Positions 25,040-33,382 of a stretch of 64,000 nt of DNA are shown piece after piece (the stretch's first letter is position 1; the number at the start of each line of letters is the position of its first letter). The notes beneath the pieces were generated by a model. It ran no database searches. It was not told the origin of the DNA and was given only the letters and a program-made list of their open reading frames with translations. Both the position numbers and the translations under genes were made by a program. The DNA is from Mesorhizobium sp. M1D.F.Ca.ET.043.01.1.1 (GTDB lineage Bacteria > Pseudomonadota > Alphaproteobacteria > Rhizobiales > Rhizobiaceae), in contig NZ_CP034444.1 in the NCBI RefSeq assembly GCF_003952385.1, positions 2,852,001-2,916,000 of the forward strand. The letters are read 5' to 3'.

Positions 25040-26194
25040 TCATCCGCTGCCCCGCACCGGCGCCCCGGCCGGCCTCTCGAAGAGGCGCCGGCTGAGATCG
25101 GCGGAGGCCGCCCAGCCGGCCTCGGCCAGATAGCGCACCGGCTCGCGGCCGCAGAGCTCCCACAGCACCGTTCGCCGCTGCGGCCAGCGCAGCGACGACA
25201 GCCAGGGCGCGATCACCATGTGGAAGAGGTCCGCATTGTCGATGCGCGCCAGTATCCTGACAGCGCGGTCGGAAAGCAGCGTGGCGGTACCGCCCAATAG
25301 AACATCGGCGGCGCGCAGACCAAGCAGCAGCGTGTCGGCGAGGCCCTGCCCGGCGGCATGATCGAGCACTTTCTGCTGCTCGGCTTCGCTCAGCCGGCTG
25401 GCCGCGGCTCTGACATCGCAGACATAGCCGGCGCAAGGCTCACGGTTGAAGAAGGCCTTGGCGACGCTGATGCAGGACAGGAGCAGCATGTCGGATGCCG
25501 AAATCAGAGGCATGGCGGCGCCCGCAACCGTGACCTCGCGCCTGCGGCGCAGGAAGCCGTCGATGTCGCGCGGGCTCGGCGACCCCGGCTGCTGCAGCCG
25601 ATGATGGAGATCGACCGTGGCAGCCCGCACGCCGTCGTCGCGGACCATGTGCTGCTCGCCGAGGAACCGCACCCACCAGACCGAACGGGATTTGCCCGCG
25701 ACCTCGTAGCCGGCCGAGCGCAGCGCCTCGCGGGCGGCCGAGAAACCGGCCGGCGAAACCAGGATGTCGACGTCGCCGGACGGCTTCATGAAATGATCGC
25801 CATAGAGCAATTGCTGCTGCAGCGGCCCCTTCAGGAAGACGAAGTCGACCCGCCTGTCACGCAGCACCTGATGGATGGCGATCGAATCGCCGATGCAGGC
25901 GGCGTTCATCGACATGGTGCGACGGCGATAGCCTTCGAGCCATGCGAGCAGCCCGGGAGGCGCCGCGCCGGTGAGCCCGGGCGCCAAAGCCTTGAGCAAG
26001 AAGACCGCGACCTTGTTCAACCTCGCAATGTCGGCGACATGGGCCGCCGAGATTGCCGGAGCCGGCATGCCGCCATGGTCGACGGCACCCGCAGCCGGAT
26101 TGAAGAACAGCCGCAGACAGGCCTGCACATAGGCGACCTCGTCGGCGCAGCCGGCCGCACGCAGCCTGTCGTAAGAACCGTCCTGCACGGGCAT
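25040..26194 (-). CDS. nucleotidyltransferase-fold protein next to the lasso operon
   Basis: A 384-aa protein of the NTP_transf_5-like family. The key stretch is VFLKGPLQQQLLYGDHFMKP followed by SGDVDILV: Lys122 and the Asp141-x-Asp143 pair resemble the nucleotidyl-transfer centre. The start MPVQDGSYDRLRAA is chosen because the open frame further up is not protein-like. Homologues accompany some kinase-containing lasso clusters (such as the padeN gene beside paeninodin, as I recall) with unproven function. It is divergent from the precursor gene across 501 bp; a role in peptide tailoring or immunity is inference. Confidence 0.72.
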   Translation of the reverse strand: MPVQDGSYDRLRAAGCADEVAYVQACLRLFFNPAAGAVDHGGMPAPAISAAHVADIARLNKVAVFLLKALAPGLTGAAPPGLLAWLEGYRRRTMSMNAACIGDSIAIHQVLRDRRVDFVFLKGPLQQQLLYGDHFMKPSGDVDILVSPAGFSAAREALRSAGYEVAGKSRSVWWVRFLGEQHMVRDDGVRAATVDLHHRLQQPGSPSPRDIDGFLRRRREVTVAGAAMPLISASDMLLLSCISVAKAFFNREPCAGYVCDVRAAASRLSEAEQQKVLDHAAGQGLADTLLLGLRAADVLLGGTATLLSDRAVRILARIDNADLFHMVIAPWLSSLRWPQRRTVLWELCGREPVRYLAEAGWAASADLSRRLFERPAGAPVRGSG

Positions 26195-26695
26195 GCCTGT
26201 TGTCGTTTCTCCGCGAAACCGCCCCGCGGCGTTTATACCGCACCTGCGAAGAAAAGCATCGGCAAAAATCACAGGCAGCCGTCCGGCGCCTTCCGAAGCG
26301 GCCTCATGTCTGCAACCTTCGCGTTCATATCCGCTGTGTCGCCGATCACTTTTGAAGACAGGCCCGATGCGGCAATGGAGAGCCGGCAATCGCTGTTTTC
26401 TGCGGTATTTTCTTCGCAATTGCGAGACAGTCGCTTGAGTCTATAAATTTATTCCAATTAAATCACATACTTACTTAAACGGCAAAAATGCGCTATTGAG
26501 CGTCCTAGCGATATTTGTTCGAAATGCAAAAGCCGGCAGCGTCATCACTGAGGAAGTCGGCCTCAACCAAGAATTGATTAATGCCTGGTAAATCAGGCTT
26601 GACTCATAAATGTTGCCGTGCAGCAATTGCAACGCAGCATAGCAGTATGCTGGCGGCATTCTGACGCCGCTTCCAGTCCTCAGTTGGAGAGTAAA
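26195..26695. promoter_or_regulatory. 501-bp divergent promoter region of the lasso operon
   Basis: No gene is evident. The central part (about 26440-26500) is AT-rich (TATAAATTTATTCCAATTAA). Near the precursor gene a -35-like CTTGACT at 26599-26605 is followed by two TGC sites, 26614-26625 (TGCCGTGCAGCA, one mismatch) and 26628-26639 (TGCAACGCAGCA, full fit to TGCRNYGCASMA), placed where the -10 region would be. This arrangement suggests repression or tight control of the lasso precursor. Confidence 0.5.
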
Positions 26696-26848
26696 ATGGA
26701 ACAGAATGTTGAGAAGCATGAGTACGAGACCCCCAGCCTGACGGTTCACGGTTCGATCGAAACGATCACGCAGGGCGGCGCTGGCACGACTGCGCTGGAC
26801 GCGGCATTTCCCGCGCACACGCCATTCGACCAGCTCACCTTCTCCTGA
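26696..26848 (+). CDS. lasso peptide precursor (paeninodin-like, C-terminal Ser)
   Basis: A 50-aa precursor starting MEQNVEKHEYETPSLTVHG. The leader shows the B1-binding pattern Y10-x-x-P13-x-L15-x-x-x-G19 and Thr25 at position -2, as in characterised lasso precursors. The predicted core is residues 27-50, beginning GGAGTTALD: Gly27 would bond to Asp35, giving a nine-residue macrolactam ring. The tail AAFPAHTPFDQLTFS ends in Ser50, the expected target of the kinase encoded downstream. GGAGAG precedes the ATG. No close named homologue was recognised, so the product is probably new. Confidence 0.88.
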   Translation: MEQNVEKHEYETPSLTVHGSIETITQGGAGTTALDAAFPAHTPFDQLTFS

Positions 26849-26907
26849 GGTTGCAGGCGCTCGGAGTTTGCAGAAGTTGGGGCTCCGGGCGTTCTTTTAG
26901 ACAGGTG

Positions 26908-26937
26908 AGCCGGGGGGCTCGTGTCCCCCGGCTTTCT
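26908..26937 (+). terminator. hairpin between precursor and processing genes (attenuator-like)
   Basis: AGCCGGGGG pairs with CCCCCGGCT (9 bp, 8-base loop), followed by TTCT. It lies 59 bp after the precursor stop and 73 bp before the B1 gene. Such hairpins in lasso operons are thought to allow high precursor expression with lower read-through into the enzymes. Confidence 0.6.
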
Positions 26938-27010
26938 GGCTTGGCGATCGCAGGCAACCGATCCCGGTCCAGGTTGGAAGACGCGTGGCGTATAACAATG
27001 AGGTTTTAGG

Positions 27011-27310
27011 ATGCACTGGAACCCATCGGACCATGACCGCGTGGTCGCGACCGGCGACGCGGTGGCTTGCGAATTCGGCAACGGACTGGCGCTGCTCCAT
27101 CTCAAATCCAACATCTATTACAGCCTGAACGGCGTCGGCGCCTATATCTGGGAGCTGATCCAGGAGCCGCGACCGATCCTCGACGTAAGAAGCGCGGTGT
27201 GCGTGCGCTATGATGTCGATGCCGAACGCTGCAAGGCCGATGTCGAGGGCTTGCTCAAGGGACTGATCGAAGCCGGGCTTGCGAGGCTCCACCATGAGGA
27301 AATGGCCTAG
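27011..27310 (+). CDS. lasso leader-binding protein B1 (PqqD family)
   Basis: A 99-aa RiPP recognition element starting MHWNPSDHDRVVATGD, with LALLHLKSNIYYSLNGVGAYIWELI as the conserved strand-helix core. B1 binds the precursor leader (the Y-x-x-P motif) and presents it to the B2 protease. Its 3' end overlaps the B2 start by 17 bp, so the two halves of the split B protein are co-translated. Length and motif agree with other B1 proteins. Confidence 0.9.
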   Translation: MHWNPSDHDRVVATGDAVACEFGNGLALLHLKSNIYYSLNGVGAYIWELIQEPRPILDVRSAVCVRYDVDAERCKADVEGLLKGLIEAGLARLHHEEMA

Positions 27311-27731
27311 GGTCCTCTCGCTGAGCGGCCCGGAGGTGCTGTTTCTGGCACGCTGCCTGGCAGTGGTCGGCGCCGTGCGGCTGGGGCTGACGCTCTCCTC
27401 CTACAACCGCATGCGCTCTTTGGTGACCCGCCTCGAGGCGAGGAATGACGCTGGTATCGCCGATCTGCGGCGCGTCGCATGGGGCGTTGCCGCCGCCGCC
27501 CGGTTCGTGCCCGGCGCCAGCTGCCTCACCCAGGCCCTTGCCGGACAATATCTGCTTGCCCGCCAGGGCAATGCTTCCAGGATCCGCATCGGCATCGAGC
27601 GCGACACCGGCGCGGAGCTCAAGGCGCATGCCTGGCTGGTCAGCGGCAATCACATCGTGCTTGGTGGCTCGATCAACGGCTTCGCCCATCTCGTTGACCA
27701 CGTCTCATCGATCACGGGCAATAGGCCATGA
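27294..27731 (+). CDS. lasso leader peptidase B2 (transglutaminase-like)
   Basis: A 145-aa protein of the McjB C-terminal type, which cuts the leader at the -2 Thr side and frees the core N-terminus. Cys77 in GASCLTQALA and His112 in KAHAWLV are the catalytic pair. The third, acidic residue usually found after the His is not obvious (the stretch reads SGNHIVLGGSINGF), which is worth checking. The ATG at 27294 lies inside the B1 gene; its 3' end overlaps the cyclase start by 4 bp (ATGA). Confidence 0.88.
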   Translation: MRKWPRVLSLSGPEVLFLARCLAVVGAVRLGLTLSSYNRMRSLVTRLEARNDAGIADLRRVAWGVAAAARFVPGASCLTQALAGQYLLARQGNASRIRIGIERDTGAELKAHAWLVSGNHIVLGGSINGFAHLVDHVSSITGNRP

Positions 27732-29650
27732 GCGGCGTCGCCGGAATTCTGCAGAGGCAAGACGGCAGGCCCGCCGCAGCAGCCGATATCCAGCAGATGC
27801 TTTCGCGCATCCGCCACCGGGCCCGCGACGGCAGCTCATGGTGGACGGACAAAAGCGCAGCGCTTGGCCATGCCTGGCTCGACACGACGGGCGAGGACGC
27901 TCCCGGCCCGCTGACAATGGCCGGCGGCAAGCTCGCCATCACGGCCGACTGCCGACTGGACAACCGTGACGAGCTTCTGGCGCGGCTCGGGGTACGCGAA
28001 CGGACGGTCGCCGACGCGATGCTTTTGATGCGAGCCTATCTCAGATGGGGCGAGGCCTGCCCGACCTACCTGCAAGGCGATTTCGCCTTCGCGATCTGGG
28101 ATGCGGAACGCCGGGCGCTGTTTTGCGCGCGCGACCATTTCGGCATCAAGCCATTCTATTATCACTCGAGCTCCGGGCGCTTCGCGTTTGCCTCGGAAAT
28201 CGGCCCTATCCTTGCCCTGGACGGTGTCGGCACACGCCTCAGCGAGCATCAGATTTCCGGCTTCCTCGCCGGATTGCCCGACGATCCGCAGTCGACCCAC
28301 TATACCGAAATCTTCCGCCTGCCGGCCCGCCACACCCTGACGGTGACGGACAGCCAGGTGACGCTTCGCCGCTACTGGCAGATCGAGCCTTCGCCAAGGC
28401 CGCTACGCGCCGATGCGGCGGACGAATTCAAACATCTCTTCTCCCAGTCCGTGCGGAACCGGATGCGCGGCACTCCCGCCATCGGCGCGATGCTGAGCGG
28501 CGGCCTCGATTCATCCTCGATCGCCGGCGTTGCGGGCCTCGGAGCAGCCGCCGAGGGCAGACCGAGGCTCAAGACCTTCTCGCTGGTCTTCGAAAAAGGC
28601 TCGCCGATGGACGAGAAACCGTTCATCGACGCGGTGCTCGCCCGGCATCGCCTCGACGGCACGATGATTTCCGTGGGCGACTACGCGCCCTTCGCCGAGT
28701 TCGAATGCATCCTAGAGGAGCAGCAGGGCACGTTCCTGGCGCCGGGCCTGTCGCTGACGCGCAGCATCTACCAGACCGCGGGCGCCAAGGGGGTGAAGGT
28801 GCTTCTCGACGGCCACGGCGGCGACGAGGTGGTCTCGCATGGGCACGGGCTGCTGCATGAGCTTGCCAATGCCGGTCGCTGGCTCGCGCTATGGCGCGAG
28901 CTTCACGGCGCTTCCGGAACCTATGGCGAAGACATGCTCGCCATGTATTTCCGGTTCCTGACACTCTACGGACCGGCGTGGCGGATCGCCAGATGGAGAG
29001 GTCGGATGAACCGGTTGCTGTCCGGGCTGCGGCTGAGGCCCGCCGCGCAGGCGCGCGGTCCGGCCTGGGGCGGCCTGGTCAACAGCGAGCTCGCCAGGCG
29101 AACCGACCTCGTCGATCGCTTCCACCGGGCCGGCTATATGCCGGCGAATGTCAGCGCCAGCGAAACGCTCAGCCATCGCTGGGTGCTCTCGACCGGACTG
29201 GTGCCGCACGCCTTCGAGGTGCTCGACAAGGCCGCCGCCAATTTCGGCGTCGAGCCGCGCTATCCGTTCTGGGACAAGCCGCTGGTCGAGTTCTGCCTGG
29301 CGCTGCCCGGCGAGAAGAAGCTCCACAACGGCTTCGGCCGCCATGTGCTGCGCCGGGCGATGGAAGGCGTGCTGCCGCCTATGGTGCAATGGCGGCGGGA
29401 CAAGATCGATTTCACCGCCAATCTGGTCAAAGGCATGCTCCGCAACCATCGCGACCTGCTGGACACAGTGCTGGTGTCGGACGGCGAACGCATCGCGCCC
29501 TATGTCAACCTCCCGCAGGTCAACGCCGCCTACGCGCGGCTGCTCGAGAAGCCCGACGAGGCCGCGCCGCTCGATGTGCAATATGTCTGGCGCTCGATCT
29601 CGCTATCGCTCTGGCTGCGGCAGACCCAGCTCGCGGGGAACCCGGCATGA
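27728..29650 (+). CDS. lasso cyclase (asparagine synthetase-like, LasC/McjC)
   Basis: A 640-aa ATP-dependent macrolactam synthetase. The N-terminal glutaminase-like domain starts MSGVAGI rather than MCG, so it lacks the nucleophilic Cys of true asparagine synthetase B; this is usual for lasso cyclases, which use no glutamine. The synthetase domain has the pyrophosphate loop SGGLDSSS (257-264) and LLDGHGGDEVVSHG. It would adenylate Asp35 of the precursor and close the ring on Gly27. Overlaps of 4 bp at both ends couple it to B2 and the kinase. Confidence 0.92.
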   Translation: MSGVAGILQRQDGRPAAAADIQQMLSRIRHRARDGSSWWTDKSAALGHAWLDTTGEDAPGPLTMAGGKLAITADCRLDNRDELLARLGVRERTVADAMLLMRAYLRWGEACPTYLQGDFAFAIWDAERRALFCARDHFGIKPFYYHSSSGRFAFASEIGPILALDGVGTRLSEHQISGFLAGLPDDPQSTHYTEIFRLPARHTLTVTDSQVTLRRYWQIEPSPRPLRADAADEFKHLFSQSVRNRMRGTPAIGAMLSGGLDSSSIAGVAGLGAAAEGRPRLKTFSLVFEKGSPMDEKPFIDAVLARHRLDGTMISVGDYAPFAEFECILEEQQGTFLAPGLSLTRSIYQTAGAKGVKVLLDGHGGDEVVSHGHGLLHELANAGRWLALWRELHGASGTYGEDMLAMYFRFLTLYGPAWRIARWRGRMNRLLSGLRLRPAAQARGPAWGGLVNSELARRTDLVDRFHRAGYMPANVSASETLSHRWVLSTGLVPHAFEVLDKAAANFGVEPRYPFWDKPLVEFCLALPGEKKLHNGFGRHVLRRAMEGVLPPMVQWRRDKIDFTANLVKGMLRNHRDLLDTVLVSDGERIAPYVNLPQVNAAYARLLEKPDEAAPLDVQYVWRSISLSLWLRQTQLAGNPA

Positions 29651-30636
29651 ATGTTTCAATCGCTCCGTCCGCCACCAGGCCGGTACCCGAGGCCGGGCCC
29701 GAAGATCGAAACGGACGCGTTCGCCGCTTCTACCGGGCCTATGGTCTGACGATCAGCTCGGAGGTGGCGCTGCCGGAGCTGCAGCCGGCCGTGCCGACGG
29801 CGCCCGATATCGTGATCGCGGTCGCTCCGGTCGACTTTACCAGGCCTGCAACGGAAGGCGGAACCGCCTTTCGTTTCGAGCCGACACGCCAACATCTGTC
29901 CTGGCAAGCCGTCGGCACCTTCCTGATCAGCGATGCTTCCAGGATCGACGTCGATCCGGCGCCGGGCATCGACGATCCGCTGCTCGCCTTCCCGCTCCTG
30001 GGTCCGGTGCTGGCGCTCACCCTGCATCAGCGCCGTCTGCTCGTCCTGCACGCCAGCGCCGTCGCCGTGGGCGGCCAAAGCGTGATCTTCATGGGTGACA
30101 AGGGCGCCGGCAAGTCGACCACGGCGGGCGCGATGATCCGCGCCGGTCATCTCCTCCTTACCGACGATGTCGTGGCGCTGGACCTGTCCGATCCTTCACG
30201 GCCGATGATCCTGCCGGGTTTTCCGCAGCTCAAGCTTGCAGCGGATGCCGCCGACGCCATCCGGATCGGACAAGCGGAGGTGCGGCCGCAGGTGCATCCG
30301 CAGATCGAGAAGGCGCAACATCGCCTGCAAGCCGAATTTTCCGGCGAAGCCGTGCCGGCAGCCCGGATCTTTGTGCTGGAGCGCGGCGAGCGTGCGGCGA
30401 TCACGCCGCTGCCGGGCGCCGGCGCCCTCCCGGCGATAATCAAGTTCTCCTACGTCACCCGGTTCGGCCGGCAGGCTCTGGTCGGCGATTTCGCGTCCAC
30501 GCATCTCGGCCAATGCGCGCAGCTCGCCGCCCGGGTCGGCGCCAGCCGGCTCGCAGTGCCGGCAGGTCTGGAGCGGATCGATGAGGCCGTCGCCCTGATC
30601 GAGCGCGATCTGGCCGCCGGCGCGCAAGCAAGGTGA
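29647..30636 (+). CDS. HPr kinase-like tailoring kinase of the lasso cluster
   Basis: A 329-aa protein with an HPr kinase/phosphorylase-type nucleotide fold: Walker A GDKGAGKST (150-158), then GHLLLTDDVVALD supplying the paired Asp of the catalytic centre. There is no HPr or PTS gene nearby. In paeninodin-type clusters such kinases phosphorylate the C-terminal Ser of the linear precursor; Ser50 of the precursor here fits that role. It starts with a 4-bp overlap with the cyclase and ends overlapping the exporter. Confidence 0.88.
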   Translation: MNVSIAPSATRPVPEAGPEDRNGRVRRFYRAYGLTISSEVALPELQPAVPTAPDIVIAVAPVDFTRPATEGGTAFRFEPTRQHLSWQAVGTFLISDASRIDVDPAPGIDDPLLAFPLLGPVLALTLHQRRLLVLHASAVAVGGQSVIFMGDKGAGKSTTAGAMIRAGHLLLTDDVVALDLSDPSRPMILPGFPQLKLAADAADAIRIGQAEVRPQVHPQIEKAQHRLQAEFSGEAVPAARIFVLERGERAAITPLPGAGALPAIIKFSYVTRFGRQALVGDFASTHLGQCAQLAARVGASRLAVPAGLERIDEAVALIERDLAAGAQAR

Positions 30637-32537
30637 TGAGAGGCATGGCCTGGTCCGCAAAACTCCGCCTGCCGCTTTGGCGCGATGTCGCCGGTTTCGG
30701 CGGCGTGATGGCGCATATCGGCGGGCAGCGCACGCTGACAGCGCTGGTTTTCCTGATCCTCGGAAGTCTGACCGAAGGCCTCTCAATCCTGCTTTTGATC
30801 CCGCTCCTGCATCTGATCGGCAATGCCGACCAGGATTTCGCCGTGCGGGTTCCGGGCGCCCTGCGCTGGCTGGTGCCCGGCGGTACGCTGTCGCTGGCGA
30901 CGGTGCTCTGCCTGCTCGTCGCCCTGGTGGCGCTGCAGGCGATGTTCAACCGCTTCAAGTCGCTCTACATGGCGCGGCTGCTCTACGACTTCGTCAACCG
31001 CGTGCGCATGAACCTGTTCGAGAGCATCGGCAAGGCGCGCTGGAGCGTCTTCACCCGCATGCGCAGCTCCGATCTCGACCACGCGCTGACCGGCGACATC
31101 GACAGGGTACAGGCGGCGGCCTTCTCGCTGCTGATGCTCGCCCAGACGGCGCTGCTGCTTGCCGGCTACCTCGTGGTGTCGCTGTTCATCTCGCCGGTGA
31201 TGACATCCTTCGCCATCCTCATCGGCGTGATCCTGTTCGTTGCGCTGCAGCCCTTCCGTGCGCGCGCCACCGCCTATGGCCGCGTGCTGACCGCCAGCCG
31301 CCAGGAGCAGTACCGCACGGTTTCGGAGTTCCTTGGCGGCATCAAGGTGGCCAAGAGCCTGAACGTGGAGGCCAGCTATTTCGCGCAGCTCCGCGCGACG
31401 CTCGAAAAGATGAAGGCGGACAACGTTGCCTATGTCCGCAACAGCACCATCGGCACCGCGCTGTTCCAGGTGGCGAGCGTCATCGGCCTCAGCCTGTTCA
31501 TCTACGTCGCGCTGGTGCGCTTCCATCTGTCGCTTGCGGAAATCGTCGTGCTGCTTTTGGTCTTCATGCGGGTCGCGCCGCGTTTCATGGACGTGCAGGT
31601 GCAGGCGCAGCAGGTGCTGATCAACCTGCCGGCCTACACCGCCATGCAGGCCCTGCAGGCGCGCTTCGACGCCGAGCGCGAGACGGAGCCGGGGGATGCG
31701 GCGCAGAACGCAAGGCTGTCGCTCGACAGCGGCGTCAACATCCGCGATGTCTCGCTCGCCTATGGCGACGGCAACCCGGTGGTGAGCGGCATCACCTTCG
31801 GCCTTCCTGCCGGCAAGGTGACTGCGCTGATCGGCCCGTCCGGCTCGGGCAAGAGCACGATCGCCGACATGCTGCTTGGGCTGCTCGAGCCGACAGAGGG
31901 CAGGGTCCTGGCAGACGGCGTCGAGATCACCGCCGGGAACCGCAGGGCCTGGCGCGACCAGGTGGCCTACGTGCCGCAGGATGTGTTCCTGCTGCATGAC
32001 ACGATCGCCGCCAATCTGCGCCTTGCCGCGCCGCAGGCCGGTGACGAGGCGCTTTGGGCGGCGCTTCGCAAAGCCCATGTGGCCGACTTCGTCGAGCGGC
32101 TCGACCGGCGGCTGGAAACGGTGGTGGGCGACCGCGGCGCCCGGCTCTCGGGCGGCGAACGCCAGCGAATCGCACTGGCACGGGCGCTGTTGCGCAAGCC
32201 CTCGCTGCTCATCCTCGACGAGGCGACGAGCGCGCTCGACTGGCAGAATCAGTCTCTGATCGCCCAATCGATCGAGGAACTGCGCGGCCAGATGACCATT
32301 CTCACCATCGCGCACCGGCCATCGATGATCGCTTTCGCCGACTGGGTCGTGGCCATCGAGAACGGGCGTATCGTCGAGGTCGGGCAATATCAGCGGCTGA
32401 AGGCAAAGTCGGGCAGCCGTCTGGCCAGGATGCTCTCCGGCGAAGGGGCCGATCCGGGAATCGCGCAACCGGCGGACAACGCGCCGGTTCCGGGCCCGCC
32501 TGGAAGATCAGCGGACGCTGCCGCGCCTGGCGGTTAG
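30636..32537 (+). CDS. lasso peptide ABC exporter (LasD type)
   Basis: A 633-aa fused transporter: six membrane segments in residues 25-320, then a nucleotide-binding domain with Walker A IGPSGSGKST (about 399), signature LSGGERQRIALARALL (about 503) and Walker B LLILDEATSALD (about 524). It is expected to export the mature peptide and to protect the producer. The ATG at 30636 overlaps the kinase stop by one base; a GTG one codon earlier is also possible. The C-terminal tail runs 30 bp past the convergent exoX stop. Confidence 0.9.
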   Translation: MRGMAWSAKLRLPLWRDVAGFGGVMAHIGGQRTLTALVFLILGSLTEGLSILLLIPLLHLIGNADQDFAVRVPGALRWLVPGGTLSLATVLCLLVALVALQAMFNRFKSLYMARLLYDFVNRVRMNLFESIGKARWSVFTRMRSSDLDHALTGDIDRVQAAAFSLLMLAQTALLLAGYLVVSLFISPVMTSFAILIGVILFVALQPFRARATAYGRVLTASRQEQYRTVSEFLGGIKVAKSLNVEASYFAQLRATLEKMKADNVAYVRNSTIGTALFQVASVIGLSLFIYVALVRFHLSLAEIVVLLLVFMRVAPRFMDVQVQAQQVLINLPAYTAMQALQARFDAERETEPGDAAQNARLSLDSGVNIRDVSLAYGDGNPVVSGITFGLPAGKVTALIGPSGSGKSTIADMLLGLLEPTEGRVLADGVEITAGNRRAWRDQVAYVPQDVFLLHDTIAANLRLAAPQAGDEALWAALRKAHVADFVERLDRRLETVVGDRGARLSGGERQRIALARALLRKPSLLILDEATSALDWQNQSLIAQSIEELRGQMTILTIAHRPSMIAFADWVVAIENGRIVEVGQYQRLKAKSGSRLARMLSGEGADPGIAQPADNAPVPGPPGRSADAAAPGG

Positions 32538-32774
32538 CTTTTCGCCCTCGGCCACCTTGACCCCGCGGTCGGCTTCTCGGGCCCTGTCGGCGGGCAGCGG
32601 CCGGCTCCTGGCAATCATGGCGAAGACCAGAAGGAAATAACCCAGCTGAATGATGACGGCGCAAAGCACGGCACGCACGACGATGGCGCCAAGCGACGCG
32701 CCCTCGAAGTAAGACCAGCCGACGACGATCGCGAGCGCGAATATCATCCCGACGATGAATTTTGGCAAAGACAT
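32508..32774 (-). CDS. exoX: exopolysaccharide production repressor ExoX
   Basis: An 88-aa inner-membrane peptide starting MSLPKFIVGMIFALAIVVGW, with two hydrophobic helices separated by a short loop (SYFEGAS) and a basic cytoplasmic tail. It resembles ExoX/SyrA-family proteins, which lower exopolysaccharide output after transcription through dosage against ExoY. Its divergent position to exoY is the same as in Sinorhizobium. The start is fixed by homology to this short form; the open frame continues upstream without protein-like sequence. Confidence 0.8.
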   Translation of the reverse strand: MSLPKFIVGMIFALAIVVGWSYFEGASLGAIVVRAVLCAVIIQLGYFLLVFAMIARSRPLPADRAREADRGVKVAEGEKLTARRGSVR

Positions 32775-33382
32775 GCTCGTCGTCCCGTCAACCGGCACGA
32801 ACGCGCAAAAGCACTGACTTACCCACCCGCGTAACTCCCCGTTCCGCCAAAGAGCTATTTTCTGGCTGCCCAATTCGGCCGGTTGCTTCCGGCCTTTCTG
32901 ACCCATCCAGACTATGACAGAAACAGTTTGCGACTCTATTAAGGCGAGACCTTCGCGGCAAGGCCAAGCGCAGGAGATTTCCAATGGTTTTGCGGGATCG
33001 ACTCTACCATGCTGCGACGCACACTCCGGCATGGCCACCTATTCACCATAACGGAAGCCCCGACAGTAGAACCCCAAACATTAATTAGTATTTTAGGCGA
33101 AGAACTTACCGCAGCGAGTGATTCTGACGCTCTGCAACCGGCGTTCGTCTGCAGCAAAGAATGCACTGCCCAAAAACAGCCCAAAAGCGGCACTACATTT
33201 CCCGAAAATTCTCTCACCTTGTCATAAACAAGCCACAAAGCCGAAAATTTGGGCACGGCAGGTTTATTATTTGGTCAATTCATGACGCGAACATTTCACG
33301 CGAATGGGAAATTGTGTGTTGCGCTGCAGCATTTTTTTGATATCGTGCCGTAAACCATCCGTTCAACGTATGGAGCTTCTGA
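32775..33382. promoter_or_regulatory. 608-bp exoX-exoY divergent control region
   Basis: No convincing gene. The interval has AT-rich blocks (TTAATTAGTATTTTAGG near 33080) of the kind bound by MucR/Ros-type repressors, a TGC site at 33320-33331 (TGCGCTGCAGCA, full fit to TGCRNYGCASMA, followed by seven T) and a weaker one at 33013-33024. The long exoX-exoY interval is also the main control point of exopolysaccharide synthesis in Sinorhizobium. Confidence 0.5.

Noticed and set aside
26471..26818. 115-codon minus-strand frame over the lasso promoter and precursor
   Set aside because: It would run through the promoter elements and antisense to a precursor with a clear leader; no ribosome site or family match.
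27728..29650. Interpretation as asparagine synthetase B
   Set aside because: The N-terminal Cys nucleophile is missing and the context is a lasso operon.
29647..30636. Interpretation as a true HPr kinase of the nitrogen PTS
   Set aside because: There is no HPr, EIIA or sensor kinase neighbour; it is locked by overlaps into the lasso operon.
33009..33227. 72-codon plus-strand frame in the exoX-exoY interval
   Set aside because: No ribosome site or homologue; the region is better explained as regulatory.
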